Shown: positions 1-7,446 of the stretch, piece after piece
How the letters are laid out: each line of letters starts with the position of its first letter
Numbering within the stretch: position 1 is the stretch's first letter
NCBI GenBank assembly: GCA_964429745.1
Contig: CAYSDI010000064.1
Span: 1-20,897 of the forward strand
DNA length: 20,897 nt
From: WGOA01 sp964429745
GTDB lineage: Bacteria; Bacteroidota; Bacteroidia; Chitinophagales; BACL12
Direction: 5' to 3'
The notes under the pieces: generated by a model
What the model saw: only the letters and a program-made list of their open reading frames with translations
The model's database searches: none
Told to the model about the DNA's origin: nothing
Program-made: the position numbers and the translations under genes

Positions 1-515
1 GCACCACCCCAACCGCCTGAACTACCCTCGGACTGGCCACCACCCCAACCGTCCGAACCTCGCCCCTCCCCCTCAGCCTCTATCGCCACCCAGGACGCCA
101 GACGCTCGTACTCGTCCTCTGGAAACCCATACACCCGTAGCAAGTCGGTGGGCTCGCGAAAGCGACCACCGGCCTGCACGTAGCGCTCCACACGGCGGGC
201 CAGCGAAGCCGCCATGCCGAGCCGCATCCAGTCTTCCGCACCAATCTTATTGGGATCAAACACAAAAAGGGTATCCGCAACCCGGTATTCCTGGTGCAGC
301 GAATCCAGCCAACGCTGGGTATTGGCCGGCAGACCGGCCCACCATGACTCGTACTTAGCCGCCTGCCATCGGCGAGTCCACTCCGGCACGGCTAGCAGCA
401 GCAATGCTGCCAGCAAGAGAACGGCAATTCCATCGCGCTCGCGCCGCGCAAGATCCAGGCCATTGACGCACTGAACCCGCAGGGCCTCGATGGCCCTTCG
501 CCCGAAAATTTTCAT
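1..515 (-). CDS. Membrane-anchored helix-hairpin-helix (ComEA-like) protein, 3' end outside window
   Basis: The frame is open from ATG at 515-513 to the window edge, giving 171 residues with no stop, so the C-terminus is missing. Residues 1-28 are basic, followed by a hydrophobic segment (about 29-43, rich in Leu and Ala) that fits a single membrane anchor. Residues 82-90 read LFVFDPNKI and are followed by a W-x-x-LG segment and a GGRFREPTDLLRVYG stretch (116-130). This is the pattern of the Bacteroidota proteins carrying repeated helix-hairpin-helix units related to the DNA-binding domain of ComEA; further repeats would be expected beyond the edge. The visible C-terminal part (about 148-171) is a Gly/Ser/Trp-rich low-complexity linker. 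The gene lies downstream of the symporter in the same direction with a gap of about 70 bp. A role in DNA binding or uptake is inferred from the family only. Confidence 0.8.
   Translation of the reverse strand, partial: MKIFGRRAIEALRVQCVNGLDLARRERDGIAVLLLAALLLLAVPEWTRRWQAAKYESWWAGLPANTQRWLDSLHQEYRVADTLFVFDPNKIGAEDWMRLGMAASLARRVERYVQAGGRFREPTDLLRVYGFPEDEYERLASWVAIEAEGEGRGSDGWGGGQSEGSSGGWGG
2..51 (-). repeat. Gly-Trp-rich in-frame repeat inside the HHH protein gene
   Basis: A 14-bp identical stretch occurs at 2-15 and 38-51, a period of 36 bp (12 codons). On the minus strand both copies encode a GWGG core, separated by a Gln/Ser/Glu/Gly spacer. It looks like a short tandem expansion in a linker between HHH units. 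Only two copies are visible before the window ends, so total copy number is unknown. Confidence 0.55.
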
Positions 516-586
516 AAGGCAAGTTTAGGCAGTCACTAACCTGCAGCCGCCCAACGCACCCCTTCAAATTCGCAATGTGGAAAAAA

Positions 587-2284
587 TCAGCGCCTGCCCT
601 TCAAGTGCTTGAGGTAGCGATCCAATTCCTGTTGTACGTAAGGATACAACAAATACAAACCTAAAATATTCGGGAAAGCCATTCCCAAAATCATCGCGTC
701 TGAAAAATCGGTTACTGCGCCCAGGTTCATGGCCGCACCCACAATAATCATCAGGCAAAAAATCAGTTTGTAACCGTAATCCACCCAGACTTTGTCGCCA
801 AAAAGGTACTTGCTGGCTTGTAAACCGTAGTACGACCAGGTAACCATGGTAGAGAAGGCAAAGAGCACGACGGCCACCATCAGCACGTACGGGAACCAGG
901 ATATGACTTGTGCAAAGGCCGATGAAGTTAGCGCAACTCCCGCAGTGGTAGACGTGTCACCGCTGAAATTCTGGTACTCGCCAGTGATCACGATGACCAG
1001 TGCGGTCATGGTACAAATGACCACCGTGTCAATGAAAGGTTCCAACAAAGCAACAATGCCTTCCGAAGCAGGCATATCCGTTCTAACGGCGGAATGGGCT
1101 ATGGAGGCTGACCCAACTCCTGCTTCATTAGAGAATGCAGCTCTTCGAAAGCCCTGAATCAATACGCCAATAAAACCGCCGTATAGAGCATTCTCCTGAA
1201 ACGCTCCCATTAAAATCTCACCGATCGCCCAACCCAGTTTATCAATGCTTCCGAAGATGACTACCAGCGCACCCAAAACATAGATGCCGCACATAAATGG
1301 TACCACTTTATCCGTAACCTTTGCTATGCTTCGGATACCGCCCAAAATGACAACACCCACCAGCAGCGCCATCACCAGACCAAAAATCCAGCTCTGCCCT
1401 TGCAGCAAACCCGTTACCGCTATGAACTGCGATGCCGCCTGGTTTACCTGAAACATGTTGCCCCCGCCAAAGGACCCCCCAATAATCAAAATGGCCGAAA
1501 GGATGGCCAGCGAAGTGCCCAGGATAGTGCCAAACATCGACCCGTTAAAACGCTGCTTGATGCCGCGGCTCAGGTACCACATCGGCCCGCCGTGCACTTC
1601 GCCATCATCCGGATCAATATGCCGAAACTTTACCCCTAGCGTACACTCTACAAACTTGGTGCTCATGCCCAGTAACCCTGCCAGAATCATCCAAAAGGTA
1701 GCGCCGGGACCACCAATGCTGATAGCAATGGCCACACCGGCAATATTGCCCAACCCAACAGTACCGGAAAGCGCCGCTGACAAGGCCTGAAAGTGCGACA
1801 CCTCACCCGGCTCGTCAGGGTCATCGTGTTTGCCGCGAACCACATCAATGGCCAACTTGAACAACCGAATATTGACAAAGCGAAACACCAGCGTAAAAAA
1901 CACGGCTCCGACAATCAACCAGGCCAGAATAAAGGGAATCTGGATGCCTGCGGTAAGCGCTGCACCCTGAGCCATTGCACGACCCGGTATAGCCAGAATC
2001 AACCCCTTCTTTTCCAAGGTTATCGTCTGAACCGTGCTGTCTGCGGCCATGATGCTCACCGTACGCGCTTCTTCGTCTACACCCGTGACCTGGCCCGCCA
2101 CCGGCGAAAGTTCCGGCGCCCGAAACGTTAGCGGGGTAAACAACAAGCCTCCAATCGCGTTCGATGCCGGTGCCACGACCGAATTGATGCGATCGTCAAG
2201 GCTCGGCGATTCCGAAGCCTGAGCCTGCATCACCAAAAGCAACGCCAGCAGAAACACCGGTAGTCGAAAAAAATAATAGCGCAT
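587..2284 (-). CDS. Sodium/alanine (AGCS family) amino-acid symporter
   Basis: This 565-residue inner-membrane protein should couple Na+ (or H+) influx to uptake of a small neutral amino acid such as alanine or glycine. Family hallmarks include the SGTVGLGNIAGVAIAI segment (about 173-188), GGPGATFWMILAGLLGMS (191-208), GGPMWYL (232-238) and the signature FSNEAGVGSASIAHSA (384-399). The frame continues upstream to a TTG at 2344. I chose ATG 2284 because it gives a clean signal-peptide-like start (MRYYFFRLPVFLLALLLVMQ) and because the extension would run through the intrinsic terminator at 2303-2334. The N-terminal part is unusual: a cleavable-looking leader and an extra polar, beta-rich segment (about 53-97) precede the first conserved helix near residue 115. 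The exact substrate cannot be told from sequence. It stops with TGA at 589-587. Confidence 0.93.
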   Translation of the reverse strand: MRYYFFRLPVFLLALLLVMQAQASESPSLDDRINSVVAPASNAIGGLLFTPLTFRAPELSPVAGQVTGVDEEARTVSIMAADSTVQTITLEKKGLILAIPGRAMAQGAALTAGIQIPFILAWLIVGAVFFTLVFRFVNIRLFKLAIDVVRGKHDDPDEPGEVSHFQALSAALSGTVGLGNIAGVAIAISIGGPGATFWMILAGLLGMSTKFVECTLGVKFRHIDPDDGEVHGGPMWYLSRGIKQRFNGSMFGTILGTSLAILSAILIIGGSFGGGNMFQVNQAASQFIAVTGLLQGQSWIFGLVMALLVGVVILGGIRSIAKVTDKVVPFMCGIYVLGALVVIFGSIDKLGWAIGEILMGAFQENALYGGFIGVLIQGFRRAAFSNEAGVGSASIAHSAVRTDMPASEGIVALLEPFIDTVVICTMTALVIVITGEYQNFSGDTSTTAGVALTSSAFAQVISWFPYVLMVAVVLFAFSTMVTWSYYGLQASKYLFGDKVWVDYGYKLIFCLMIIVGAAMNLGAVTDFSDAMILGMAFPNILGLYLLYPYVQQELDRYLKHLKGRR

Positions 2285-2302
2285 AGAAGGAAGATAGTGT
2301 TC

Positions 2303-2334
2303 AAAAAAAACCCGGCTCTCGAAAGAGCCGGGTT
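2303..2334 (-). terminator. Intrinsic terminator after the M36 peptidase gene
   Basis: Perfect 11-bp inverted repeat at 2309-2319 and 2324-2334 with a TTCG tetraloop on the minus strand, followed by an uninterrupted run of eight T (A at 2303-2310 on the plus strand). It lies about 107 nt beyond the peptidase stop codon and only about 20 nt upstream of the symporter ATG. It should isolate the symporter from peptidase transcription, and it argues against the longer symporter frame. Confidence 0.93.
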
Positions 2335-2441
2335 GAAAATACAAATTATGTCGAAAGGCTGGGCCGGGCCAGATAGCTGAAGGCTCAGCCGATCCTTTTG
2401 TCCGTAAGCTTCGCTTTTGGCAGCCGCCCTTCTGCGCAGCC

Positions 2442-5399
2442 CTAGCGCGTAATGACGACGCGCTGGCTGGACCAGGTTTGGCCGCTCAACACCTTGACCG
2501 TGTAAATCCCGGGAGCAAGCCCCAGGTCCGGCACGCGCAACGTTGAACTTCCGGGCGAAGGGTTATTCTGCCAGAGCAACTGCCCGACGTTATTCACCAC
2601 TTCCACCGCCTGCACGGACGAACCGTTCGGCAAACTCACCTGGAACGCGCCTCCCGTTGGGTTGGGGAAAACGGATACAAAACCAGCGGCAAGCAGATCG
2701 TTGATCCCTGACGCGGTGTCAATGACGGGATCGCCGATACCGTACAAGAACAAGTCGTCTACCAAAGCTTCCACTAAGCTGCCGCCATCAGACGGCAAGC
2801 CGGACACCAGACGGTCCGAAGCGATGAACAGCAAAGACACGGTTGAGGTTGCACCAACATAATCACTGATCCGGATCACATCCTGGCGCCAAGACGCGTC
2901 TGCTGTCAACGTGTTGCGAACGGGAACCCAAGTGCTGCCATCATTAGCAATGAACACTTCAAAAGGATCATTTCCAGGGTTCAGCCCGCGGTCGTTTGAA
3001 AACCAGCGGTAAAAACTGAAGACCGGATCATCATACGCTGTGGCATCAAAGTCCGGCGACTTTACCGTGGTCTCCCCGGCGTCGATGTCAAAATTGGAAC
3101 TGCTTCCTGCGGTGTATCCCGGCGCTCCAGTGACCAGACAAAAATTAAGGAAGTTGTCGGCCGTGTTGTCAATTCCCGGCTGGACAAAACCAGCACCCAC
3201 GGATGAGGCTTGGGGAACGTTTATTTCCCACTGGCCAGTAGCTGCGTTGTCGGTGCCATAGGGATCAGTTTCCCAAGCGCCTGCAAAATTATCAAAGTCT
3301 TCACGCTCCTGGAGAGCAAAACCAACCAGCGTAAAGTAGGGCAGGTTGGGATCGGAACTGAGGTTTGAATTAAAAGGCTGGGTTAGGGCCTTGGCCCCGA
3401 AAATGTCGCTGACTTCAAAGAAGTACTCCAGGATGGTCCCGGCAGCTTGAGCAGGCAAATCAATAGCATAAACTCCGCTGCTGGCTTCGCCGAGCAACTC
3501 CTGGTTCCAGGTCGGCTCATTCTGCCTGCGCCAATTCAGGGTAACATCGCCCAGGTAAGCCGGAAAGTCTACGTCCAGTTCAGCACTGATCGAAACGGGA
3601 ACGTCCTCCTCCGCCAGCACAGGAATATGCTCCAATTCCGCATTGGCCAACAGGGTAATTCCATGGATCGCAAAAGCGGTAATGATGGCATTATCCCGCG
3701 GGGTGCCGTTGCTCAGGTCCGCATCATCATCATCCTGAATGAGGGCTTCAAGAAGCACATCGCTGTAAATAGAGCCCTCGTCGCCATCGGGCCCGTCGAC
3801 GGTGGCGGGAAACGTAGCGATCCACAAATCGGTCATGTCGTTGAGCGAACCAAACTCTTCGCCCAAATCCCACCAGGCTCCGGCGATGATTTCGCCATCA
3901 GCGTGCACCTGGCCCACCAGGTCTTCCGGAAAGACTTTGGGATCAATGTCGTAGCGCCGCACATCCGTGCCGGCACCGGAGAAACCAGCACCCAAAATAG
4001 GATCGCCGGTAATGGACAAGCCCCAAATGTCTGCATAGGCCTCTTGCATGGCGCCATTTCCCATGCCGGAAAAGTCGCCGAAGAAATCGTAAACGTCATA
4101 GTTCAGCCCGTGGCCGTATTCGTGGTAAACCACATCGCTGAACAAGGAAGTTGCAGGGCAACCGCCACCTGCCTCATAAAAATTGATGCTGCTGCCATCG
4201 TAGAAAGCATTACAGGTTCCATCCGTTCGATCCACCCGAACCGTAAAGGGAAAATCCAACGTCGTGAACGATGGGAAGTACAACTTCATGAAATCGTGCA
4301 CGATGTTGGTGTGGTAGTACGCCGACAATTGCCTCGTGGTCGCTGCACCATCAAAGCTGATCACGTTGGTGCCCGGATTGATGGTGGTAGCAAAGGAGGT
4401 AATGGCTGTTGAGCTCCCCCCAACAAAGATTTTGGCATAAAGCCCTTCCAGGTAAACCGTAGCGGCCTCTGGCGCCACCACGGTCGGGATGCTCAACATG
4501 CCAAGCTCATCCGTGTAGTAATTGGTACCAGCCACGTTGACCCGTACATAAGGCAGACCGCGCACCTCGGTAGCTTCCAGCGGGTTATCGGTAATGGTGC
4601 CTTCCACTTCCGCATCGGCGGCCAGGTAATGGCCACAGTCGTGAACCAGGCTTTGGCGGCGAAGCACCTCTCCACTGCGGGCATCCACCAGGGCCGTGAA
4701 ATAGCCCGGAATGCCGTTCAGCGCTTCGGTGTGCAATTCCACCTGGTAAACGAGGCGATATTCCACGCCACCTGCCCCAAGAATGGGCAAAAAGGCCAGC
4801 TCGGGATTAACCGTAGCCGTGGTTATTGCGTAAGGAATGCCCGCTCCTGATGCGGCAGCGGCAGCCTCGGGCGAAAGGCCTGGCGTGCTCTCCGCAACCA
4901 TTTGCGGATGCAAATTCAGCCCGAACATCACCAAACGGCCATCCAGCGTCAAGCGAACAGTAGCGCGCGTATCCAAAACCGGCAGACCACTGTAGCGTTG
5001 CTGAAAATCAACGTAATGAAACTTGCCGTGGGTGCGCGAAGAAGTCAATTCCAAATTGCTCATAGGCAGCTCAAAGCCGCGGAGCGTTTCGCCCAAAACA
5101 CGGGTTGCTTTGTCTTCCGGGCTGCTGCCGCCCACCGCAAAAGCGGGGCCGGAGGCGCGAAGGGGCAATCCGCTGATTTCGTCAAACTCCACATACCAAA
5201 CCCCATTTGCCGCGCGAAAATCCTGCCAGGCCGCCTGCTTGCGCAACTCCGCCTGATGCACCGGATTGTTCCGATGAATAATGTTGTAGTCGCTGACCTT
5301 ATACTCCGACCAGGTGCCCTGGTGTTGTTGAGCCGTCAGGACTCCTGTTGATAAAGAAAACGCGCTCGCCAAGAGCCCGAGGTACAACGTTCGTTTCAT
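2442..5399 (-). CDS. Secreted M36 (fungalysin-like) zinc metallopeptidase with T9SS sorting domain
   Basis: The 985-residue precursor starts at ATG 5399 with a signal peptide (about 1-24). Residues 50-250 form a propeptide of FTP/PepSY character ending in a PGYFTALVDARSGEVL-type segment. The catalytic part (about 355-580) carries HEYGH at 426-430 (zinc ligands H426 and H430, general base E427) and EAYAD at 453-457, whose E453 is the likely third ligand. HEYGHG is typical of M36, whereas M4 thermolysins usually have HEYTHG. An Asp cluster at 556-561 may bind calcium. A small Ig-like region (about 600-690) and a jelly-roll-like region (about 700-890) follow. The last 80 residues (VFPNPTGG at 910-917, ending in VVITR) are a type A T9SS sorting domain, so the enzyme is exported across the outer membrane and released or surface-anchored. 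Likely role: extracellular protein digestion. Transcription ends at the terminator at 2303-2334. Confidence 0.93.
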   Translation of the reverse strand: MKRTLYLGLLASAFSLSTGVLTAQQHQGTWSEYKVSDYNIIHRNNPVHQAELRKQAAWQDFRAANGVWYVEFDEISGLPLRASGPAFAVGGSSPEDKATRVLGETLRGFELPMSNLELTSSRTHGKFHYVDFQQRYSGLPVLDTRATVRLTLDGRLVMFGLNLHPQMVAESTPGLSPEAAAAASGAGIPYAITTATVNPELAFLPILGAGGVEYRLVYQVELHTEALNGIPGYFTALVDARSGEVLRRQSLVHDCGHYLAADAEVEGTITDNPLEATEVRGLPYVRVNVAGTNYYTDELGMLSIPTVVAPEAATVYLEGLYAKIFVGGSSTAITSFATTINPGTNVISFDGAATTRQLSAYYHTNIVHDFMKLYFPSFTTLDFPFTVRVDRTDGTCNAFYDGSSINFYEAGGGCPATSLFSDVVYHEYGHGLNYDVYDFFGDFSGMGNGAMQEAYADIWGLSITGDPILGAGFSGAGTDVRRYDIDPKVFPEDLVGQVHADGEIIAGAWWDLGEEFGSLNDMTDLWIATFPATVDGPDGDEGSIYSDVLLEALIQDDDDADLSNGTPRDNAIITAFAIHGITLLANAELEHIPVLAEEDVPVSISAELDVDFPAYLGDVTLNWRRQNEPTWNQELLGEASSGVYAIDLPAQAAGTILEYFFEVSDIFGAKALTQPFNSNLSSDPNLPYFTLVGFALQEREDFDNFAGAWETDPYGTDNAATGQWEINVPQASSVGAGFVQPGIDNTADNFLNFCLVTGAPGYTAGSSSNFDIDAGETTVKSPDFDATAYDDPVFSFYRWFSNDRGLNPGNDPFEVFIANDGSTWVPVRNTLTADASWRQDVIRISDYVGATSTVSLLFIASDRLVSGLPSDGGSLVEALVDDLFLYGIGDPVIDTASGINDLLAAGFVSVFPNPTGGAFQVSLPNGSSVQAVEVVNNVGQLLWQNNPSPGSSTLRVPDLGLAPGIYTVKVLSGQTWSSQRVVITR

Positions 5400-5462
5400 G
5401 CAAAGAGGGGTTTAAGAGGGGGTTCTTAGAATAGAAGATCCTAATGCCTTTCAGCCCAACAC

Positions 5463-5481
5463 AACCAAATCAGACTTGGTT
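5463..5481. other. Inverted repeat upstream of the M36 peptidase gene
   Basis: A perfect 6-bp inverted repeat (AACCAA at 5463-5468, TTGGTT at 5476-5481) with a 7-nt spacer lies 64-82 nt upstream of the peptidase ATG, between the operon terminator at 5514-5534 and the gene. It could be an operator or a 5' leader hairpin, and a repeat this short may also be chance. No convincing TAnnTTTG box is present; the nearest candidate (minus strand TATTCTAA after a TTG with 23-nt spacing) has two or more mismatches. Confidence 0.25.
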
Positions 5482-5513
5482 CAAAGCGGCTGAGGGTATG
5501 GCAGAAAGATGAC

Positions 5514-5534
5514 AAAACCCGCCTGTAAAACGGG
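5514..5534 (-). terminator. Probable intrinsic terminator after the MBL-hydrolase gene
   Basis: On the minus strand a stem of six pairs (5534-5529 with 5523-5518, two of them G-U) and a five-base loop is followed by TTTT at 5517-5514, starting 8 nt after the hydrolase stop codon. The stem is short and the T tract is only four long, so efficiency may be modest. Its position, right at the end of the two-gene operon, supports the call. Confidence 0.5.
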
Positions 5535-5541
5535 GCAGTCG

Positions 5542-6309
5542 TTAAATATAACAGTCTACACCGTCAAATCCCAAATTTATTCCCTTTGGCAACTCTGCCT
5601 CAACTGCAGCGTGAAGCCCTAATTGGTGGCTGATATGAGTGAGCCAGGTCTGCTCGGGCTGGAGCGTTTCCGCCATTTCCAAGGCCTCGCTCAGGGTGAA
5701 ATGCGAAATGTGCTTTTCGCGGCGCAAGGCGTTGAGTACCAACACCTTCAGTCCTTGAAGGCGCTCCATGCCGATGGGCAGAATTTCGTTGGCGTCCGTG
5801 ACATATGCAAAATCTTCAATGCGAAAGCCCAATACCGGCAGCCGATAATGCATAACCGGAATGGGTAAAAACGTCAAACCGGCCACTTGAAACGGGTGCT
5901 CTTCATCAATCTCCTGAAGCGTGACCTGGGGCAAGCCGGGATAGGTATTCTCAGAAAAAATATAATGATACTGAGACATTATTGAATGGAAAACCGATGC
6001 TGTTGCGTACAGCGCCACCGGCTTCTTTTGCGCAAAATTGATGGCGCGGATGTCGTCAAGACCAGCAGTATGGTCTTTGTGTTCATGCGTAAACACAATG
6101 GCCTCCAGATCGCCGACACCGGTCCGAAGCATTTGCTGGCGAAAATCAGGACCGCAATCAATGGCCACATGGCGGCCCTGGTCTGTGGTAATGAGCGCGG
6201 AAGTCCGCAGGCGCTGATCGCGAGGGTCATCGGAACGGCACACCGGGCAAACGCACCCAATCAGCGGAACCCCACCGGAAGTGCCGGTGCCCAGCAAGGT
6301 CACCTTCAA
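5542..6309 (-). CDS. PhnP-like metallo-beta-lactamase-fold hydrolase
   Basis: The 255-residue cytoplasmic enzyme has the metal-binding motif THEHKDH (74-80) with further expected ligands H154 (PVMHY), D172 (VTDAN) and H225 (LTHIS). The N-terminal GCVCPVC at 18-24 resembles the structural-zinc cysteines of PhnP, which cleaves cyclic ribose phosphodiesters; Bacteroidota orthologues are annotated only as MBL-fold hydrolases, so the substrate remains open. The start codon is TTG at 6309-6307: the family N-terminus (M-K-V-T-L-L-G-T-G-T-S) begins exactly there and no ATG is available. That TTG overlaps the TGA of the upstream gene (TTGA), giving a 4-nt overlap and probable translational coupling. 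Product length matches the family. Confidence 0.88.
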   Translation of the reverse strand: MKVTLLGTGTSGGVPLIGCVCPVCRSDDPRDQRLRTSALITTDQGRHVAIDCGPDFRQQMLRTGVGDLEAIVFTHEHKDHTAGLDDIRAINFAQKKPVALYATASVFHSIMSQYHYIFSENTYPGLPQVTLQEIDEEHPFQVAGLTFLPIPVMHYRLPVLGFRIEDFAYVTDANEILPIGMERLQGLKVLVLNALRREKHISHFTLSEALEMAETLQPEQTWLTHISHQLGLHAAVEAELPKGINLGFDGVDCYI

Positions 6310-6608
6310 ACCGCTTGATTGCTGAGTTCAACGGTGCTCTGCCCCCGCATCGCGATCAATTCACTGGCCCACGCGGCTGATTCCACCGAGAGTTTGCTCA
6401 AATCAAGATTGACCTGCGACAGAATGTCCAGCAGGGAGTTAATGCGGGCGTCCTGGTCAAAAAACTTGTTGATGACCACGACTTTTTTCTGCTCCAGCAC
6501 ACAATAGCCAGACGTGAAATTGCCGCGCTCAAAGCGCACGATGTAGCCCGCTTCTTTGAACAGGGTCTCCAGTTTCTTGAGGGCTGCGGGTGTATATTTG
6601 AAAGCCAT
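6306..6608 (-). CDS. Conserved Bacteroidota protein of unknown function, 100 residues
   Basis: Starts at ATG 6608 (a TTG two codons upstream is less likely). The sequence is small, without signal peptide or membrane segment, so probably cytoplasmic. The N-terminal half (AALKKLETLFKEAGYIVRFERG, then NFTSGYCVLEQKKVVVINKFF) alternates helix and strand, and the second half (about 48-75) is helical. I recognise the 'GY-x-VR-x-E-x-G-x-F-x-SGYC' pattern from uncharacterised Bacteroidota proteins but know no function. Its stop overlaps the TTG of the MBL hydrolase, so the two are surely co-translated. A good TAnnTTTG promoter lies 22 nt upstream of the start. Being the first gene of a tight pair hints that it assists or regulates the hydrolase; that is inference. 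Confidence 0.82.
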   Translation of the reverse strand: MAFKYTPAALKKLETLFKEAGYIVRFERGNFTSGYCVLEQKKVVVINKFFDQDARINSLLDILSQVNLDLSKLSVESAAWASELIAMRGQSTVELSNQAV

Positions 6609-6630
6609 AGTCAACTGTGCGGATGTTACC

Positions 6631-6666
6631 CAAAGATAACCAAGGCCTTGCGTTTTGCCGTCAAAA
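6631..6666 (-). promoter_or_regulatory. Bacteroidota-type promoter for the DUF-MBL operon
   Basis: On the minus strand TATCTTTG (6638-6631) matches the -7 consensus TAnnTTTG fully. A TTTTG at 6666-6662 lies 23 nt upstream and can serve as the -33 element. Transcription would begin near 6624, giving a 5' leader of about 15 nt before ATG 6608. It lies in the 70-bp divergent gap with the barrel gene. Confidence 0.6.
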
Positions 6667-6678
6667 GCTTTCCACCGG

Positions 6679-7311
6679 ATGTTGAATACCCAGCTCTCCC
6701 GCCTAACGCGGACCTCGCTGCTGCTGGTCCTCCTTTCTCTTACAGCCGCCCAGCCCCTCAGCGCCCAAAGTGAACCCCGCCAATCGCTGTTCCGGGGCTA
6801 CCCGGTCGTGGGCATGAACGTAAGCCAGGTAGATGGCGACAGCCTGGCCGGTTTTCACAAAGTGGGCCTCCACGCGGGCGCCGGCGTGTTCGTGATGCTC
6901 AATGAAGCGCGTACGCTCAGCGTAAGCATGGAACTGCTTTTTACCCAAAAAGGCAGCCGCACCCGCCCGGGCAGCTTTCCCATTGACAAACTGGTGCTCA
7001 ATTACGTAGACCTGCCCATTCAATTCAGCTACCACGACAAAGACCGCATGATCTTCTCCGGTGGCTTCAGCTACGGCAACCTCTTTGGGTTCAAGCGCAT
7101 CATAGACGGCATTGAGCAGCAAAATGACGAAGAGCTTTACGAGCCCCGCGAGTTCGGTTACCTGGTCACGGCCACCTTTTTAGTCCAGGAGCACATCGGT
7201 ATCGGGCTGCGCTACTCCGGCTCGGTCCTCTCCTTTGGCGAGTCCAACAATCGGCTCGCAAGCGGGCTTACGAACCGGGCCATCACATTTCGGGGTTCGT
7301 ATATTTTTTAA
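6679..7311 (+). CDS. Small outer-membrane beta-barrel protein
   Basis: This 210-residue protein starts at ATG 6679, which places a signal peptide at 1-30 (basic start, Leu-rich core, cleavage near S-A-Q). An upstream TTG at 6655 would put eight extra residues before the signal and is unlikely. The mature part shows alternating polar/apolar strands: VVGMNVSQVDG, VGLHAGAGVFVML, RTLSVSMELLFTQKGS, LNYVDLPIQFSY, MIFSGGFSYGNLFG, IGIGLRYSGSVLSF. It ends in FRGSYIF, a C-terminal aromatic as in outer-membrane barrels. This is the layout of the PorT-like/OMP_b-brl_2 family (about eight strands). Specific function is unknown; such proteins are structural or small-molecule pores. It stands alone, with no clear promoter and no evident terminator before ruvB, which converges on it. 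Confidence 0.82.
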   Translation: MLNTQLSRLTRTSLLLVLLSLTAAQPLSAQSEPRQSLFRGYPVVGMNVSQVDGDSLAGFHKVGLHAGAGVFVMLNEARTLSVSMELLFTQKGSRTRPGSFPIDKLVLNYVDLPIQFSYHDKDRMIFSGGFSYGNLFGFKRIIDGIEQQNDEELYEPREFGYLVTATFLVQEHIGIGLRYSGSVLSFGESNNRLASGLTNRAITFRGSYIF

Positions 7312-7381
7312 TTTCGGGCGAAGGGTTTCTGCGCTCCGGGCGACTGGTTGGCCTCGGAAACTGGCTGCTGGCGCGCTGGAC

Positions 7382-7446
7382 CCCAAACAGCTCCCCGCCC
7401 GCGCTTGGCGCGCCTTACCCAAACAGCTCCCCGCCCGCGCTTGGCG
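7382..7446. repeat. Tandem duplication at the ruvB 3' end
   Basis: A 29-bp sequence is repeated exactly at 7382-7410 and 7418-7446, a period of 36 bp. The copy at 7418-7446 encodes the last residues of RuvB (PSAGGELFG). The second copy follows right after the stop codon (7417-7415) in the same reading frame and would encode PSAGGELFG again after readthrough. Because 36 is a multiple of three, the duplication is frame-neutral. It looks recent, since the copies are identical. Confidence 0.9.

Noticed and set aside
2285..2344. 20-codon N-terminal extension of the symporter (TTG start)
   Set aside because: Runs through a perfect intrinsic terminator and lacks family support; the ATG at 2284 opens a signal-like leader.
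3447..4412. 321-codon plus-strand open frame opposite the M36 peptidase gene
   Set aside because: Antisense to conserved catalytic sequence; no signal peptide, motif or family pattern.
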